64,000 nt of DNA, from contig VIIQ02000269.1 in the NCBI GenBank assembly GCA_007449985.2, positions 1 to 64,000 on the forward strand. Reading direction: 5' to 3'. Below are positions 10,786 through 21,551 of the stretch, piece by piece. Every line of letters begins with the position of its first letter. Within the stretch, counting starts at the first letter, position 1. This stretch comes from Desmodesmus armatus. Its lineage: Eukaryota; Chlorophyta; Chlorophyceae; Sphaeropleales; Scenedesmaceae. The notes under the pieces were generated by a model, which did no database searches, was not told where the DNA came from, and saw only the letters and a list, made by a program, of their open reading frames with translations. The position numbers were made by a program, and so were the translations under genes.

Positions 10786-12630
10786 CTGCTGAGCATGTTT
10801 CTAGCTCTTGTTGTCATACATGTTGCGCAAAGTCTTGACAACAATTTGTTGGTTGCAAGCACCGCATGTGCAGCCAATGGGAGCAAGCATGTAGCCCATG
10901 CTGCGCGCCGGCCTCAAGTCCCAATGACAAGTGTTACTTTTTTGTGCCACTACAACCACATTCTGCCCATGTGCAGAGATAATGGTGCACATTATGAGCG
11001 GTCAGGTTGTGGTGACGCTTTCAGCCCCACTCGACTTTCACGAGATTGTAAGGCCATGCAATCTTGCTCATTGCACAGAGTCACATGCTGCACATGGCTG
11101 GATGTTGGCAAGGTCCTTCAATTGCCCCCAGCACATGAAGCGGTAAGCAACATGTGGCCCAACAGACTCCCACCAATTAGTTCTTCTGCACACAAAAACG
11201 GCGCAATATCTGGATGGCAAACATGGAGCACGGGGGATTCTGGGTACCCGATCATGATGACCCCATGCACAGGGGGACCCAAACAACAACAAGGGGAGTG
11301 AAGTGCGCGTGGTCACTTGGCATAAGACACCAGAGCTTCAGTGTTCACGAACACGCGATGCAGCATCACACAAAGCACAAGTGGGATGTACATGCGGACG
11401 CACGGTGCAAGGCTGCAACCCAGAAGCTGAAGAAGAAATGTCACTACCTGTTGACACTGAGGAGGTTGCAACTACCAAGGCAACAAGGTTCAGGCTTTGG
11501 CTGAAGCGCGTCTGCAGAGTACTACCCACTATGAATCCAGATTCCACCTTCCCAGACGACAATGCGCTTTATCTGGCGCATTGGAACCACTCCCTACAAA
11601 ACACACAATGCCACTATGTCATCTACTACAACTGATGCCCCACAGAAACGCTGTGCAAGTGACTGAGCACACACACTGCACAAACCAATCACTATCCCAT
11701 CTCCTTCGCGGTGCACCATCGCCTTCTGAAAACCACACAGTGGCAGGTGTGGTCTGCATAGCATGCGGTAGGGTGCGCAAGTGGTGCCGCCTGCCTCAAT
11801 CCGGATATAATTCAGCCTTAGTGAAACCACAAATTCAAAGAGGGAGCACGCAAACCACGGCAGTCAACAGACACAACCCTTGCATCAGCTAACCACTGCA
11901 TGCATCACTGACCTGCACATACATCTTAGAACTGCCGTGTTAGCACTACTGCACACCCTAGAGCTCAGCCAGCATAATCGTCATAGGGGGACGCTACAAT
12001 GCTCAGTGGCGCACATGACGCCTACGGTGGGTCTCATGACTCACTCCATGGGGATAACAAGGTGAGGGAGGGGGGGGGGGGCTATGTTGCTCATGGCACC
12101 AAACATCGTTCGCCGTGAGTAGCACTCCAGATACACAAACAATGCAAAGCCACTAGGACCTACACCATGCACCGCTTAGCATGGTTTGCCAATGCAACTG
12201 CATAAACGGTGCGACACCGTGTTTCCTGATGCAACCCAGTCCTTCAAAAGCACTCCAGCAACACAATCACGTGGTAGCATTGAGGTGGATCACATGCACA
12301 AGTGTACGAAGCATCTACTCTCTGCTACCAACAGGCTAGATTTCTGGCTCCGCACGCTGCGGCATACCTCACCCACATACCAACACACACATTCACAAAG
12401 GCATGCAGGCCATGCACGTGCACGGCAATGCTCATGACTATACTGCACATAGCTGACTCAGTGTACACGCACACATTGCCAAAACGTGGAAACAATATCA
12501 TATGATGCATCACCCATCTGTGCAGAGTCTTGACCATCTGAGGGCATGGCCTTCCGTGAGAGACAGAAAGATACGCACACACACTAGCAACTCAACGCCG
12601 CAAACCGCTCTCATCGGCCTCGCACCAATA
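10786..12630. other. No gene recognised
   Basis: Open frames here are short, lack splice-consistent neighbours and carry no recognisable motif. The right part may include the 5' untranslated region of the LINE. Confidence 0.4.
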
Positions 12631-12633
12631 TAG

Positions 12634-14628
12634 CGTCAGCACGACAGCGCTCTGGCTGCAGCACAGCAGGAGATAGCAGAGCTGCGGCTCCAGGTCGCAG
12701 CTGTCCAACAGCAGCAGTCAGCGCAGCAGCAGGTCGACCTGTCTAGGCCTGCCCTTCAAGCAGAGCTGGACGACCTGCGGTGTCAATATGCGGCCCTCAA
12801 GCAGCAACAGCAGCAGCAACAACAACAAGCCGCACAGCTGCACACAGAGGTCGCCGACCTACGGCGCCAGTGTGCAGCCATCCCACAGCAGCAGCAGCAG
12901 CAGCAACCGCCTGCCGCACAGGAACAGCCCGTGCTGGCGGCGCTGCAGCGTCAGTGCGAGGCCCTGCAACAGGAGCAGCAGCAGCAGAGCAGTAGCATGC
13001 AGGAACAGAGTACGCTGCACCAGCGACTACTGGAACAGTTTGAGGCTGCCGAGTCTCTGTTGGCACTTACTTACGGTGAGACCTCCCGAGTCAGCCAGGA
13101 GTGTGCAGCCCTTCACGTGCAGCATGGCCAGACCCAGAAGGCTATGCAGCAGCACAATGCCACCTTAAAACAGGTGAAAGAGGTGGCAGAGCAGTGCCAG
13201 GCAGCAGTCAAGCAGCAGCAGCCCCAGGTGCAGCACCTCTGCCAGCAGATTTATGGCAAGGAGGCCGGCTTGTGGACAAAGGTGCACGCGGTGGAGACCG
13301 CCAGCAGCAACCAAAGCAAGCAGTTGAGTCAGCTCAGGCAGCGCGTGGCTGCTGCTGAAGAACAGACCCAGCAGCTCTTGCAGCGGCCCCCGCAGACCCG
13401 ACCAGGAGCCCTGCAGCGAGGGCAGCAGCCAGATGAGCAAGCTGACAGCCTATCAGCCACCACCCCAGCCCGGCAGCAGCAAGCGGCGCACCCTGCCCCA
13501 CAGCAGCGCCGGTCGCAGGATGCCCCCATGGATGCCACAGCTGGCACCTCTGTAGCAGCAGCAGCAAAGGAGACAGCCGAGGCAGCAGCAGCTCAGGTCC
13601 GACAGCTGCAACAGCAGGTGCAGGCCTGCGAGTCGCAGCTGTCGGCTCTGTCCACCCTGCCCCTCACAACCCCTGACGAAGCAGTAGCGGTGCGGACTGC
13701 CCTCGACAGGGGTGCCAGCGCGCACATGGAGCTTGGTCAGGTGCGTGAGGAGTTGGCTACGGTGGGCACGCAGGCAGCAGCAGCACAACAGCAGCTCGGT
13801 CACATGCAGCAGCAGGTTAGCCGGCTGTCACAACAGCTACAGGGCTGCCATATAGCAGTGCGAACACGGGTGCAACTGCCTCGCGCGCAGCTCAAGGCCA
13901 TGCTCTGTACAGCTTCAGGGGTAGACTCAGCAGACCTACACGGCATCACCCTGCTGAGTAATAGCACCGACAGCGAGGCGGAGGCGGCCCTGCGGCTGGT
14001 GCGGTCTCAGCAGGGAGCCCCCGCCCTGCCACAGCAGCAGCAGCAGCAGCAGCGGCCATGGGGACCTGGACAGCTGCGGCAGCAACAGCAGGAGCAGCAA
14101 CAGCGGCCGCAAGAACCGTCGCAACAGCAGCAGGGCCAAGGCCAGCCTGTCGCCCCCCCTGGGCTGTTGCGGCCACCACCGCAGCCTCGGCAGCAGCAGC
14201 AGCAGCAGGGCCCAGGCCAGCCTGCCGCCCCCCCCGGTCTAGCAGGGGCAGGGCAGCAGCACCCTCCGGCGCGCCCGTCCCCCCCGCCGCCACAGCCACG
14301 ACCCACACAGCCGCAGGGGCAGCCCCAGCCGCTCTACCTGTACCGCCTGAAGGTGGCCTCACCAGAGGTTGCCAAGCGGCTGGTGTCTCGGCCTACTAAG
14401 CACCGGCTACACGAGGCCGGCACAGGGGTGTACGTGGAGCACTGGCTCACTCCCTCGCAGCTATCAGCAAGGAGGAACATGCGCCCCTTCCTCAGCGGCC
14501 TGCAGGAGCGCCACATCCACTGGCGCTGGTCGATCGACGACCCACTACAGGTAGAGCAGCAAGTGCGCGCGGCGGATGGGCGCCCGCACTGGCGACTGGT
14601 TCACCTCCCTTCTTCCCCCTCTAATTGA
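12634..14628 (+). CDS. LINE ORF1, glutamine-rich coiled-coil protein with an ORF1-type C-terminal domain
   Basis: The frame is open from just after a TAG at 12631-12633 to TGA at 14626-14628. The first ATG is only at 12997, yet the heptad-like Leu/Gln coiled coil (for example AELRLQV, LQAELDDLRCQYAAL, TEVADLRRQ) begins at once upstream of it. Either translation starts at a non-AUG codon, or the 5' end was lost. The middle (about 13950-14330) is Gln/Pro-rich. The C-terminal part, with LYLYRLKVASPEVAKRL and RRNMRPFLSGLQERHIHWRW, resembles the nucleic-acid-binding C-terminal domain of L1-like ORF1 proteins. No zinc knuckle is seen. The product should bind element RNA and form the ribonucleoprotein. 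Confidence 0.75.
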   Translation, partial: RQHDSALAAAQQEIAELRLQVAAVQQQQSAQQQVDLSRPALQAELDDLRCQYAALKQQQQQQQQQAAQLHTEVADLRRQCAAIPQQQQQQQPPAAQEQPVLAALQRQCEALQQEQQQQSSSMQEQSTLHQRLLEQFEAAESLLALTYGETSRVSQECAALHVQHGQTQKAMQQHNATLKQVKEVAEQCQAAVKQQQPQVQHLCQQIYGKEAGLWTKVHAVETASSNQSKQLSQLRQRVAAAEEQTQQLLQRPPQTRPGALQRGQQPDEQADSLSATTPARQQQAAHPAPQQRRSQDAPMDATAGTSVAAAAKETAEAAAAQVRQLQQQVQACESQLSALSTLPLTTPDEAVAVRTALDRGASAHMELGQVREELATVGTQAAAAQQQLGHMQQQVSRLSQQLQGCHIAVRTRVQLPRAQLKAMLCTASGVDSADLHGITLLSNSTDSEAEAALRLVRSQQGAPALPQQQQQQQRPWGPGQLRQQQQEQQQRPQEPSQQQQGQGQPVAPPGLLRPPPQPRQQQQQQGPGQPAAPPGLAGAGQQHPPARPSPPPPQPRPTQPQGQPQPLYLYRLKVASPEVAKRLVSRPTKHRLHEAGTGVYVEHWLTPSQLSARRNMRPFLSGLQERHIHWRWSIDDPLQVEQQVRAADGRPHWRLVHLPSSPSN

Positions 14629-17600
14629 TGGAGTTCAGGGCATTCTGCATAAATGTGGGTGGCAGGGCGGATGAGCGCATCCCCTTCACCCTGGATCAGC
14701 ACCGTGACAACCCGTATGATATGTATTGCTTTCTAGAAACTATGTGGGAGGCGGGGGGATGGGGCAATGTGTGTTTTCATGGGTACCAAGCGCACCATTG
14801 CACCAGGCCTGCCCCGGTTGTAAGGACTGCAGGTAGGCCTAGTGGAGGCATCACGGTGTTGTTAAGGGAAGATTCCCCGATCCTTGGCGCCTCGACTCCT
14901 GTTCGGGTGCGCATGGATGCCTCCACAGGTATCGTGGGCATCACTTCCGATCTGCATGCTATCACCATTGCCGTGTGCTACTTCAGTCCCCCAAACTCAA
15001 ATGTTTATGAGTCTGGGCTTGTGGATGCACAGTACTTGCAGGCCTTGTATGACTGCATGCACGAGGCAATTGACGCCGGGCGGCATGTTTTGTGCATGGG
15101 AGACCTGAACGTTCGGGTCGGGGAACTCACTGACGATGTACAAGGGGTTCCCATGGATGCCGGGCCAGTTGCTGGTCTAGCTGGGCCAGTCACCAGCACT
15201 GTGCCTGCAGCCCGGCAGTCTCAGGACAGAAAGGTTGACAATCATGCCGAGGGCCTCATGCTCGGTCTTAATACCTGTGGGTGTGTCTTGCTGAATGGCC
15301 GGGCACCAGGGGATGAGATGGGACGCAGTACTTGTTTTGTGAACAATGGTAGTAGTGTTGTGGACTATGGCATTGTCTCGTCTGGGTTGTATGATTCAGT
15401 GCGGTCCTTCCAGGTCTTGGACAGGCCCGGGGAGTTGGCTTCAAAGGATCATGCTGCATTGTCAGTATGCATCAATATGCAGCAGGCCTTGCAAGCAGCT
15501 GCCCCTACTGGGGCCCGCTGCCCAAGAACACTACGGCCTAGGGGACAACAGCGTCGGGAATATATAGAAGCCCTGCACAGCCGAGAGGCTGACTTGGCAA
15601 GCTTGCGAGCAGCAGTAGATGCTGGCACAACCTCGTGGGGGGATGCTGTGACACGGCTGGTGGCAATCACTCGGGCTGCAGCCACGGAGACCCTTCAATC
15701 ACATGGACGCTCGCCAGCTCCTGGCTCGCATGCGCCTTGGTTCACACGGGATTGTGCACAAGCACGCGACAACTTCCGTGCAGCATGGCAGGCCTGGTGG
15801 CGTGCATCCCAGCAGCAGTTGGATCCGTTGGTTGTGGCGGGGCTGCACACCACCATGATTGCATGCCGGCGCACATACAAGCAGGTCAATAGGCATGCCA
15901 AACGCACGTATGAGCACAAGTATCTGCAGGATCTGATAGAGACATATTTCAGTGACCACCAGAGGGATTTCTGGAAAGTCCTGAAGGGGGGCCGGGGGGG
16001 GACTTGTCCTGTTGCAGACGTGCATGAATGGACTGGCCACTTTGATAGCATCATGGGAGCGCAGCCTGTGGAACAGCAGCTCACCGCCGAGGAGCTGGAC
16101 ACACGGGCTACTCTGTATGATGCATGTAGGCGGGATGCCGCCTTGTTTGAGGATTTGAATCACCCCGTTACTGTGAGTGAGGTTGGACAAATCTTGGGCA
16201 CCCTGCCTACCGGCAAGGCACCTGACTTGCAAGGCCTTACTTGCGAACTGCTAAAAGCCCCTGCCGCAGACAGCGGGGCAGCAGACACGGCTGCAGTAGA
16301 GGGTGGTGAGTTGTCCTATGGGTGCCCCCCTTTTGTGGAGTGTGTGACAAGTGTCATGCACAAGGCATTAACCTCAGCTAGTGGCGGCGGCTGTGACGAA
16401 CTGATGTGCAGCAAGGTCACCCCGGTCCCTAAGCCGCAGGCGTCGCAAGCGCCATCTGACAAAGACTGCTACCGCCCCATCGGGGTTGGCAGTGTGTTTG
16501 GGCGTGTGCTGGATAGGATACTGCATCGGCGCTTTGACCGCATTGTTGAACGAGAGGGTATTCGTGCTCCGACACAGTGTGGGTTCAGGGGCAAATATGG
16601 GTGCTTGGATGCATTGTTCACAATGCAACACCTGATATCACAGGTGCAATGGACAGGCCAGGGGTCTTCCCCCCAGCGTTCCCGTCTTTGGGCTGTATTT
16701 GTTGACTTTAGGAAGGCTTTTGACCTCGTTAGACGTGATCTGTTGATAGCGCGCTGCAGGGAGCTGGGGGTGCATGGACCATTCTTAGAGGCCGTCACTG
16801 CATTGTATGACAGGGTGTTGGTGCGTGTGTGTGTGAATGGCCGCCTGGGCCCGGCGTTCCAGACGCACCGTGGCACCCGGCAGGGCAGTGAGCTGTCTCC
16901 ACTTTTGTTTGGACTGTTTATGGATTTATTGCATGAGTTGATCCTGCGACGAGTGCCTGGCGCCGGGCCCGTCATCGGCAACCTTCGCGTCCCAGATGTG
17001 ATGTACGCCGATGACGTCAACCTGTTGGCTTGGGCCTGCCACCACATCCAGCAGCTGTTGGACTGCTTGTCCCTTTTCTGCCGGTTGTTTGACATGGAAG
17101 TCAACCTGGCTAAAACACATGTTGTCGTGTTTCGGCGGCCGGGTGTTACTTGCCCTACGGATGTCTTGACCTACAGGGGGCACGCATTGAGATACGAGGA
17201 TAGTTGCACCTACCTGGGGTTGCAGCTACATGCGACGAAGGGGTTCGATACAGCCAGCGGTCAGCTTGCGTCGAAAGGCCGCAAGGCATTGTTCGGTTTG
17301 CTGCATCTGTTGCGGCTTCACCACATTTCACAGGGAGATCTCCGCATGCGAATGTTTGACATCCTGGTGGACCCGGTCCTTTCATATGGGGCACATATCT
17401 GGGGGCCTTCCATGTGCCACAAATGGTTGACTGACGCTTACGCAGGCCGCGCCTGCGAAGCAGACGACGTGCACTTCTTGTTTTTACGCGAACTGTATGG
17501 GGCACATCGCACCGCCAGTCGCGACGTTCTGTTGAGGGACACCCACCGAGCCTCCCTACCGTGTCGGTGGCTGTCCCTGGCAGCTAGTTGGTGGGCCAAG

Positions 17601-18593
17601 CTGGCAGCCATGGAGCCCGACCGGCTGGCCCACCAGGTGTGGTTAGCGGACATAGACATGATGTTGAAAGGGTGCGTCAACTGTTGGACTTTCTGTTTGT
17701 TGGAAGGATTGGAAGATATTGGCTTTGTGGAGGGGGACCTGTGGCGCTCAGGCACACCGGGGGTGACTGTTGATTCCATCAAAGCCATCAACATCACCAA
17801 GGAAGCGGTGATGCAGGCTGCCTTGCGATATCAGGCGGCCCACTGGCAGGCTGTCGTTCTTGCTAGCGCTGACCCTAGGGCAGGTGTGTCACTCAGCACC
17901 CATCTTAGGACGCATGCCGCATGGGTGCATGCCCTTGAGGCCAATGTAGTACATGGGAGGGACAATGCCCCGAGCTTCCATCAGCTATGCTTGCCTAGGG
18001 GGATCTTGCGGTGTTTGGGACGGTACCGGCTTGGCGGGCACCACTTGAGTGGACGCCTGCATGGTGGGGGACAACAGCATGGGCGAACCTGCCCCCTCTG
18101 CTCTGGTAGGGGGTTGCGTGCTGAGTGGCATGACACACTTGTAGCCAGGTGTGGGGGGGACAGGCCTGAGGACTTGCTGCATTTTGTCTTAGAGTGCCCC
18201 GCATATGATCATATCAGGGACAAGTATGCTTCAGTATTTGCCTATGGTGGTGGGGACTCAGTGCAGCGGTGCATGCAGCTAGTGTTCGGCACCACCCACC
18301 AAACTCAGCTGGCCCGTTGCATTGCAGCTATGGACGTGTATAGAAGGCACCTGCTAGGTAAGGGCAATCTGTTTGGGGTGCGCCCTATTCAGCAACCGGA
18401 CGGCTATGTGGCTGTTATGCCCTACCCAGCCTGCTTGCACCGTGCGACAAGCTTACCCCTGTCTACGCAGTTGCTCAGGCTCGGGGTTCGGCACTCTGAT
18501 ACCTTAGCATTGGCAGCAGGAGCACTGGTAGTAGCTGTGATGTGGGTCCTGCTCTGCCTGCTAGCACAGCAAATGATTGGCTTGATGTGTTGA
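14628..18593 (+). CDS. LINE ORF2, endonuclease and reverse transcriptase
   Basis: 1321 residues from the ATG at 14628. An exonuclease-endonuclease-phosphatase domain fills about residues 1-280 (ETMWEAGG, MGDLNVRVG, VDYGIVS, KDHAALS). The reverse transcriptase spans about 540-860: TPVPKP, YRPIGVGSV, FVDFRKAFD near 690, GTRQGSELSPLLF, and catalytic MYADDVN near 792. A Cys/His cluster, CPLC with HFVLECPAYDH, lies near 1155-1195, as in many LINE proteins. The product nicks the target and primes reverse transcription from the cut. The start codon overlaps the ORF1 stop as TGATG, which suggests coupled translation. The last 30 residues are hydrophobic. The frame is intact. The clade is not resolved by eye. 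Confidence 0.92.
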   Translation: MEFRAFCINVGGRADERIPFTLDQHRDNPYDMYCFLETMWEAGGWGNVCFHGYQAHHCTRPAPVVRTAGRPSGGITVLLREDSPILGASTPVRVRMDASTGIVGITSDLHAITIAVCYFSPPNSNVYESGLVDAQYLQALYDCMHEAIDAGRHVLCMGDLNVRVGELTDDVQGVPMDAGPVAGLAGPVTSTVPAARQSQDRKVDNHAEGLMLGLNTCGCVLLNGRAPGDEMGRSTCFVNNGSSVVDYGIVSSGLYDSVRSFQVLDRPGELASKDHAALSVCINMQQALQAAAPTGARCPRTLRPRGQQRREYIEALHSREADLASLRAAVDAGTTSWGDAVTRLVAITRAAATETLQSHGRSPAPGSHAPWFTRDCAQARDNFRAAWQAWWRASQQQLDPLVVAGLHTTMIACRRTYKQVNRHAKRTYEHKYLQDLIETYFSDHQRDFWKVLKGGRGGTCPVADVHEWTGHFDSIMGAQPVEQQLTAEELDTRATLYDACRRDAALFEDLNHPVTVSEVGQILGTLPTGKAPDLQGLTCELLKAPAADSGAADTAAVEGGELSYGCPPFVECVTSVMHKALTSASGGGCDELMCSKVTPVPKPQASQAPSDKDCYRPIGVGSVFGRVLDRILHRRFDRIVEREGIRAPTQCGFRGKYGCLDALFTMQHLISQVQWTGQGSSPQRSRLWAVFVDFRKAFDLVRRDLLIARCRELGVHGPFLEAVTALYDRVLVRVCVNGRLGPAFQTHRGTRQGSELSPLLFGLFMDLLHELILRRVPGAGPVIGNLRVPDVMYADDVNLLAWACHHIQQLLDCLSLFCRLFDMEVNLAKTHVVVFRRPGVTCPTDVLTYRGHALRYEDSCTYLGLQLHATKGFDTASGQLASKGRKALFGLLHLLRLHHISQGDLRMRMFDILVDPVLSYGAHIWGPSMCHKWLTDAYAGRACEADDVHFLFLRELYGAHRTASRDVLLRDTHRASLPCRWLSLAASWWAKLAAMEPDRLAHQVWLADIDMMLKGCVNCWTFCLLEGLEDIGFVEGDLWRSGTPGVTVDSIKAINITKEAVMQAALRYQAAHWQAVVLASADPRAGVSLSTHLRTHAAWVHALEANVVHGRDNAPSFHQLCLPRGILRCLGRYRLGGHHLSGRLHGGGQQHGRTCPLCSGRGLRAEWHDTLVARCGGDRPEDLLHFVLECPAYDHIRDKYASVFAYGGGDSVQRCMQLVFGTTHQTQLARCIAAMDVYRRHLLGKGNLFGVRPIQQPDGYVAVMPYPACLHRATSLPLSTQLLRLGVRHSDTLALAAGALVVAVMWVLLCLLAQQMIGLMC

Positions 18594-18813
18594 CTTCTGC
18601 CTATGTTGAGACTTGTCTGAAAGACTGACCCATGTGTGTGCGTGCACGGTGTGTGGAGACTACCAGCTTGCAGCTGAGTCATGAATGCACGATCCTATAC
18701 CTGGTGTGTGTGGCAGTTGCCCTTGGTGGTGTGTGTTTTTTTTGGGGGCTGGTCTTGTTTGCCGGTCTTGCTGCAGGTTTTTCTTGCAGGTGTGTCTTCC
18801 CAGTTCATCCCGT

Positions 18814-18847
18814 GTGGAGAGTACCGCTCAGCGGTGAAAGTATCCAC
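18814..18847 (+). other. Stem-loop near the LINE 3' end
   Basis: GTGGA pairs with TCCAC (outer, 5 bp) and ACCGCT with AGCGGT (inner, 6 bp) around a one-base loop, with an internal loop between. The element ends about 20 bp later in a C run. The same sequence ends two other copies here, so it is a candidate recognition site for the element's own reverse transcriptase. Confidence 0.6.
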
Positions 18848-18879
18848 TTGTAACAACCTCCCCCCCCCAATATATTGTA

Positions 18880-20820
18880 TCATATGTACTGAACCTGCTG
18901 CTTGCAGGAGAATGTGTCCTTGTCTCGAGCAGTGGTTGAGGAGATGGTGAGCGTGTTCACATTTGCTGTCTCCACATGCCAGGCATGCTCCACCAAAGAA
19001 CTGTCCCAAGGTATGTAGGTCTTGGCCGCCCAGTCGCCCAACCGCAGATCTGTGAATTGTGCATTGACCATGGACGACCCATCAGCCTTGTCACGCAAAG
19101 CGTAGTCGTGACCACCCGAGTGCAAGAGCGACATGAAACGCGTCCAGCGCACTTTGGGAGCCACGGCACCTGTGCCCAACAATGGTGCTGGCACCGTGTA
19201 TGGGAAGAAGGCGCCCTTGGCCTCAGTGAAAATGAGCGTGTTACGCCCAAGCTCGGCTCCTGCTGAGTTGTAGAAAGTGAAAGAACCAACGACCGTGTCT
19301 TGCGTAGCTGTAACTTTTGCAAGCACACCTATCAACACCTTGGTAGCCATTGGGTATTGTGTGGTTGGCGGGCTCCCCCTGCTTCTGCCTGTACAACCTC
19401 CGTAGCCCATGGCAAACCAACCAGTGCCATTATTTTCCACACCAAAGTCAATTCCACAGTTGTCAGATCCTCTGGCATTGAAAGCCATGCACGCAATCCT
19501 GCCGCTGCCAGAGGGCAGGTTCAGCGAGGGCATCACCATGTATGATATGGCACTATTGAATCTTGTGGTGTATGGCGCAGAAGCATAGTAATGAGCACCG
19601 GCATGTCGCTCCAAGTTGCCCAAGACGTGAGAGGTGAACGCCGCACTGGTCTTCCACACATAGACGCCTACACCTGCAACGCTAAGTTGCTTGTTGGCAA
19701 ACTTGCCGGTGGTCCAAGATGCTTCAGGTCCCGCACATGAACCACAAGTGGCTGCACACCAGAAACTGCCAATCCTTGCTTGGTTATCAAATTTATCTGT
19801 CCACACCCACTTGGTGGCGCAATACCCACCGGCCTTCCATTGACGGCACCGCGCTGCCGCTTGGTCAGCGTCTTCCTTGTAAAAGAGTACCTCGTCCCGA
19901 CAACCTGCAGATTCATGACATTGACAGTAGAAGCACATGTGGCAGGTCAGCAGGTGCCACCCTCTAGTGCTCCATCATGACAAGCAGACGCAGGGAACGC
20001 CTCCCTACTGTGATACATTGGTCCTCCGGCCTTACACACAACACTCACCACACCGTCCACACGTGCGTGGGCAAAGCTCTGTGCCATAGAACTTGAGGGT
20101 GTCGGTTGTGTATCTATCGAGTGCGCATAATCCGCTTGACTTCCAAGATGTGCACGTCGACGCTGACTTCAAGTCCACACATGTGGGCAAGGTCGCCGCA
20201 GGGCTCACGCCCGAAGTGGCGGCAACTGCACTTGGCATGGCAGCATCATCCAAGGACGCCACATCTGCATGGTCTGCAGGCCCGTCAACAGTGGCATGCT
20301 CAGCGATGGCGTTGAGTAAAGTGCCATCAGGAGCCATGGTAGCCATGCTGGCCATAGGGTCCACGACTTCTTCAGGCACGTCCACAAGGGTGCTGATGCC
20401 GACACTGGTGGTGGCCACGCATGCTCCACTGAAGGGGTCTAGATCAAAGCCATCCGCGCACTTGCACTGCTTGTCAGCGTCAACGACAACATTGGATGCC
20501 CCACAGGTGTCTAGAGCTGGCCGGCGAAGGTTGAAGATGCAGAATGCGGCGCCAGCAGGTGCTGTAGCGGGGAGTGTGGAGCCCCTGTGAAACACCAGGC
20601 TGTGAATGGCTGCATCAAAGTAGCACACGCCACGTATGGGTTGAGGTACAGCAGGAGAAACAGTGGCGAGCGATGCCTGCAAAGGCTCTGAAGGTGCGTC
20701 AGGGGCCGCTGCTGCCTCTGAAGCAGCCACTGGGGCTGATGTGATCTCCACCTGCACCAGGTCGCGTGCTGCAGCTGATGATGCGAGCAGCAGCACCAGG
20801 ATGAGGACGTAGCGATCCAT
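18880..20820 (-). CDS. Secreted protein with two ShKT-type Cys-rich domains
   Basis: Two exons, 20820-20049 and 19904-18880, join in phase 1 (donor GTGAGTG, acceptor CTGCAG) to give 598 residues. The first ATG precedes a signal peptide (MDRYVLILVLLLASSAAA). A Cys-rich segment (CGASN, CKCADGFD) follows at about 120-140, then an Ala-rich linker. ShKT domain 1 ends exon 1 (CVDLKSASTC to CPRTCGRC); domain 2 starts exon 2 (CRDEVLF to CAATCGSC). The intron falls almost exactly between the two domains. The remaining 290 residues, with CMAFNARGSDNCGIDFGV, I do not recognise. ShKT modules are six-Cys folds common in extracellular algal proteins, so a role in wall or extracellular matrix is likely. The LINE ends 12 bp beyond the stop codon, in the opposite orientation, so the normal 3' untranslated region appears displaced. 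Confidence 0.75.
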
Positions 20821-21551
20821 ATCCAGACGCTTCTACACAGGCTGCAGGATTGTGCAGCTGTACAACTGCAATCACAGTCAGCAGAGCACGCACACAGTCG
20901 AAAGTGAGTCTCGGTAGCCTTCCCAACAGATGTATGCATTCAGCGTATTATACAACATAAGGAAAGCGCCCCGGGCATGTGGTTCCGAGTGCTTCCGACA
21001 TCTCATACAACAGCAGACCCGATACAACGCAACCAAACATCGCAACCAAACATCGCAACCAGCTTCTAATGTCGCATTTGCTTACTTAGGAGCAAGAGCG
21101 CACGCACTACCTGGTTCCAAGCTCTGATGTCTGATTTATGCGTTGCTGGCGAGTTTCTGTTCTTACGGGACCTGTAGTGCCTTTTGTTCGAAGTTCCACA
21201 GATTGCACAAGAGCATAGTGCAGCGTGTTCATGAACGAAAAGCTGAAACCTGGCGTGCGTCCGCCCTTCCAAGTTTACTTGGTCAAAGGACACGTGTAAT
21301 AACAGCATGATGAACTGCTTGTTGGAAAGCTTGATGAACTGCTTGCTAAGGTATCATGTTTCTGGTATTAAGGATCACATAAAAAAGGCGAGGGGGTCCG
21401 TTGCACAATGTCGTGGTGTCGTGGACTTTGACCAGCTTTTTCACCCTACTGCAGTCAGACTGAAGCTCCCATAAGGGGTCCCTGCCAGATAAAACTGACA
21501 TGCAGTCGTCGTCACCTACAGGCCATACGGTTTTGGTTGCATTTTTCTTAT
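20821..21551. other. Upstream region of the ShKT gene; nothing else seen
   Basis: Should contain the promoter of the minus-strand ShKT gene. It has a direct repeat CAACCAAACATCGCAACCAA near 21030-21056. No gene is recognised. Confidence 0.4.

Larger units (their letters stand above)
12634..18868 (+). mobile_element. Two-ORF non-LTR retrotransposon (LINE)
   Basis: The element has a coiled-coil ORF1, an endonuclease/reverse transcriptase ORF2, a 275-bp 3' region with a stem-loop and a terminal C run. No long terminal repeats are seen. The 5' border is uncertain. TATCATATG occurs near 12497 and again near 18877, a possible target duplication, but it is short and AT-rich. Other copies of its 3' end in this window (1781-1810, 3238-3298, 35647-36004) define the 3' border at the C run. 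Both ORFs are intact, so the copy is young or active. Confidence 0.9.
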
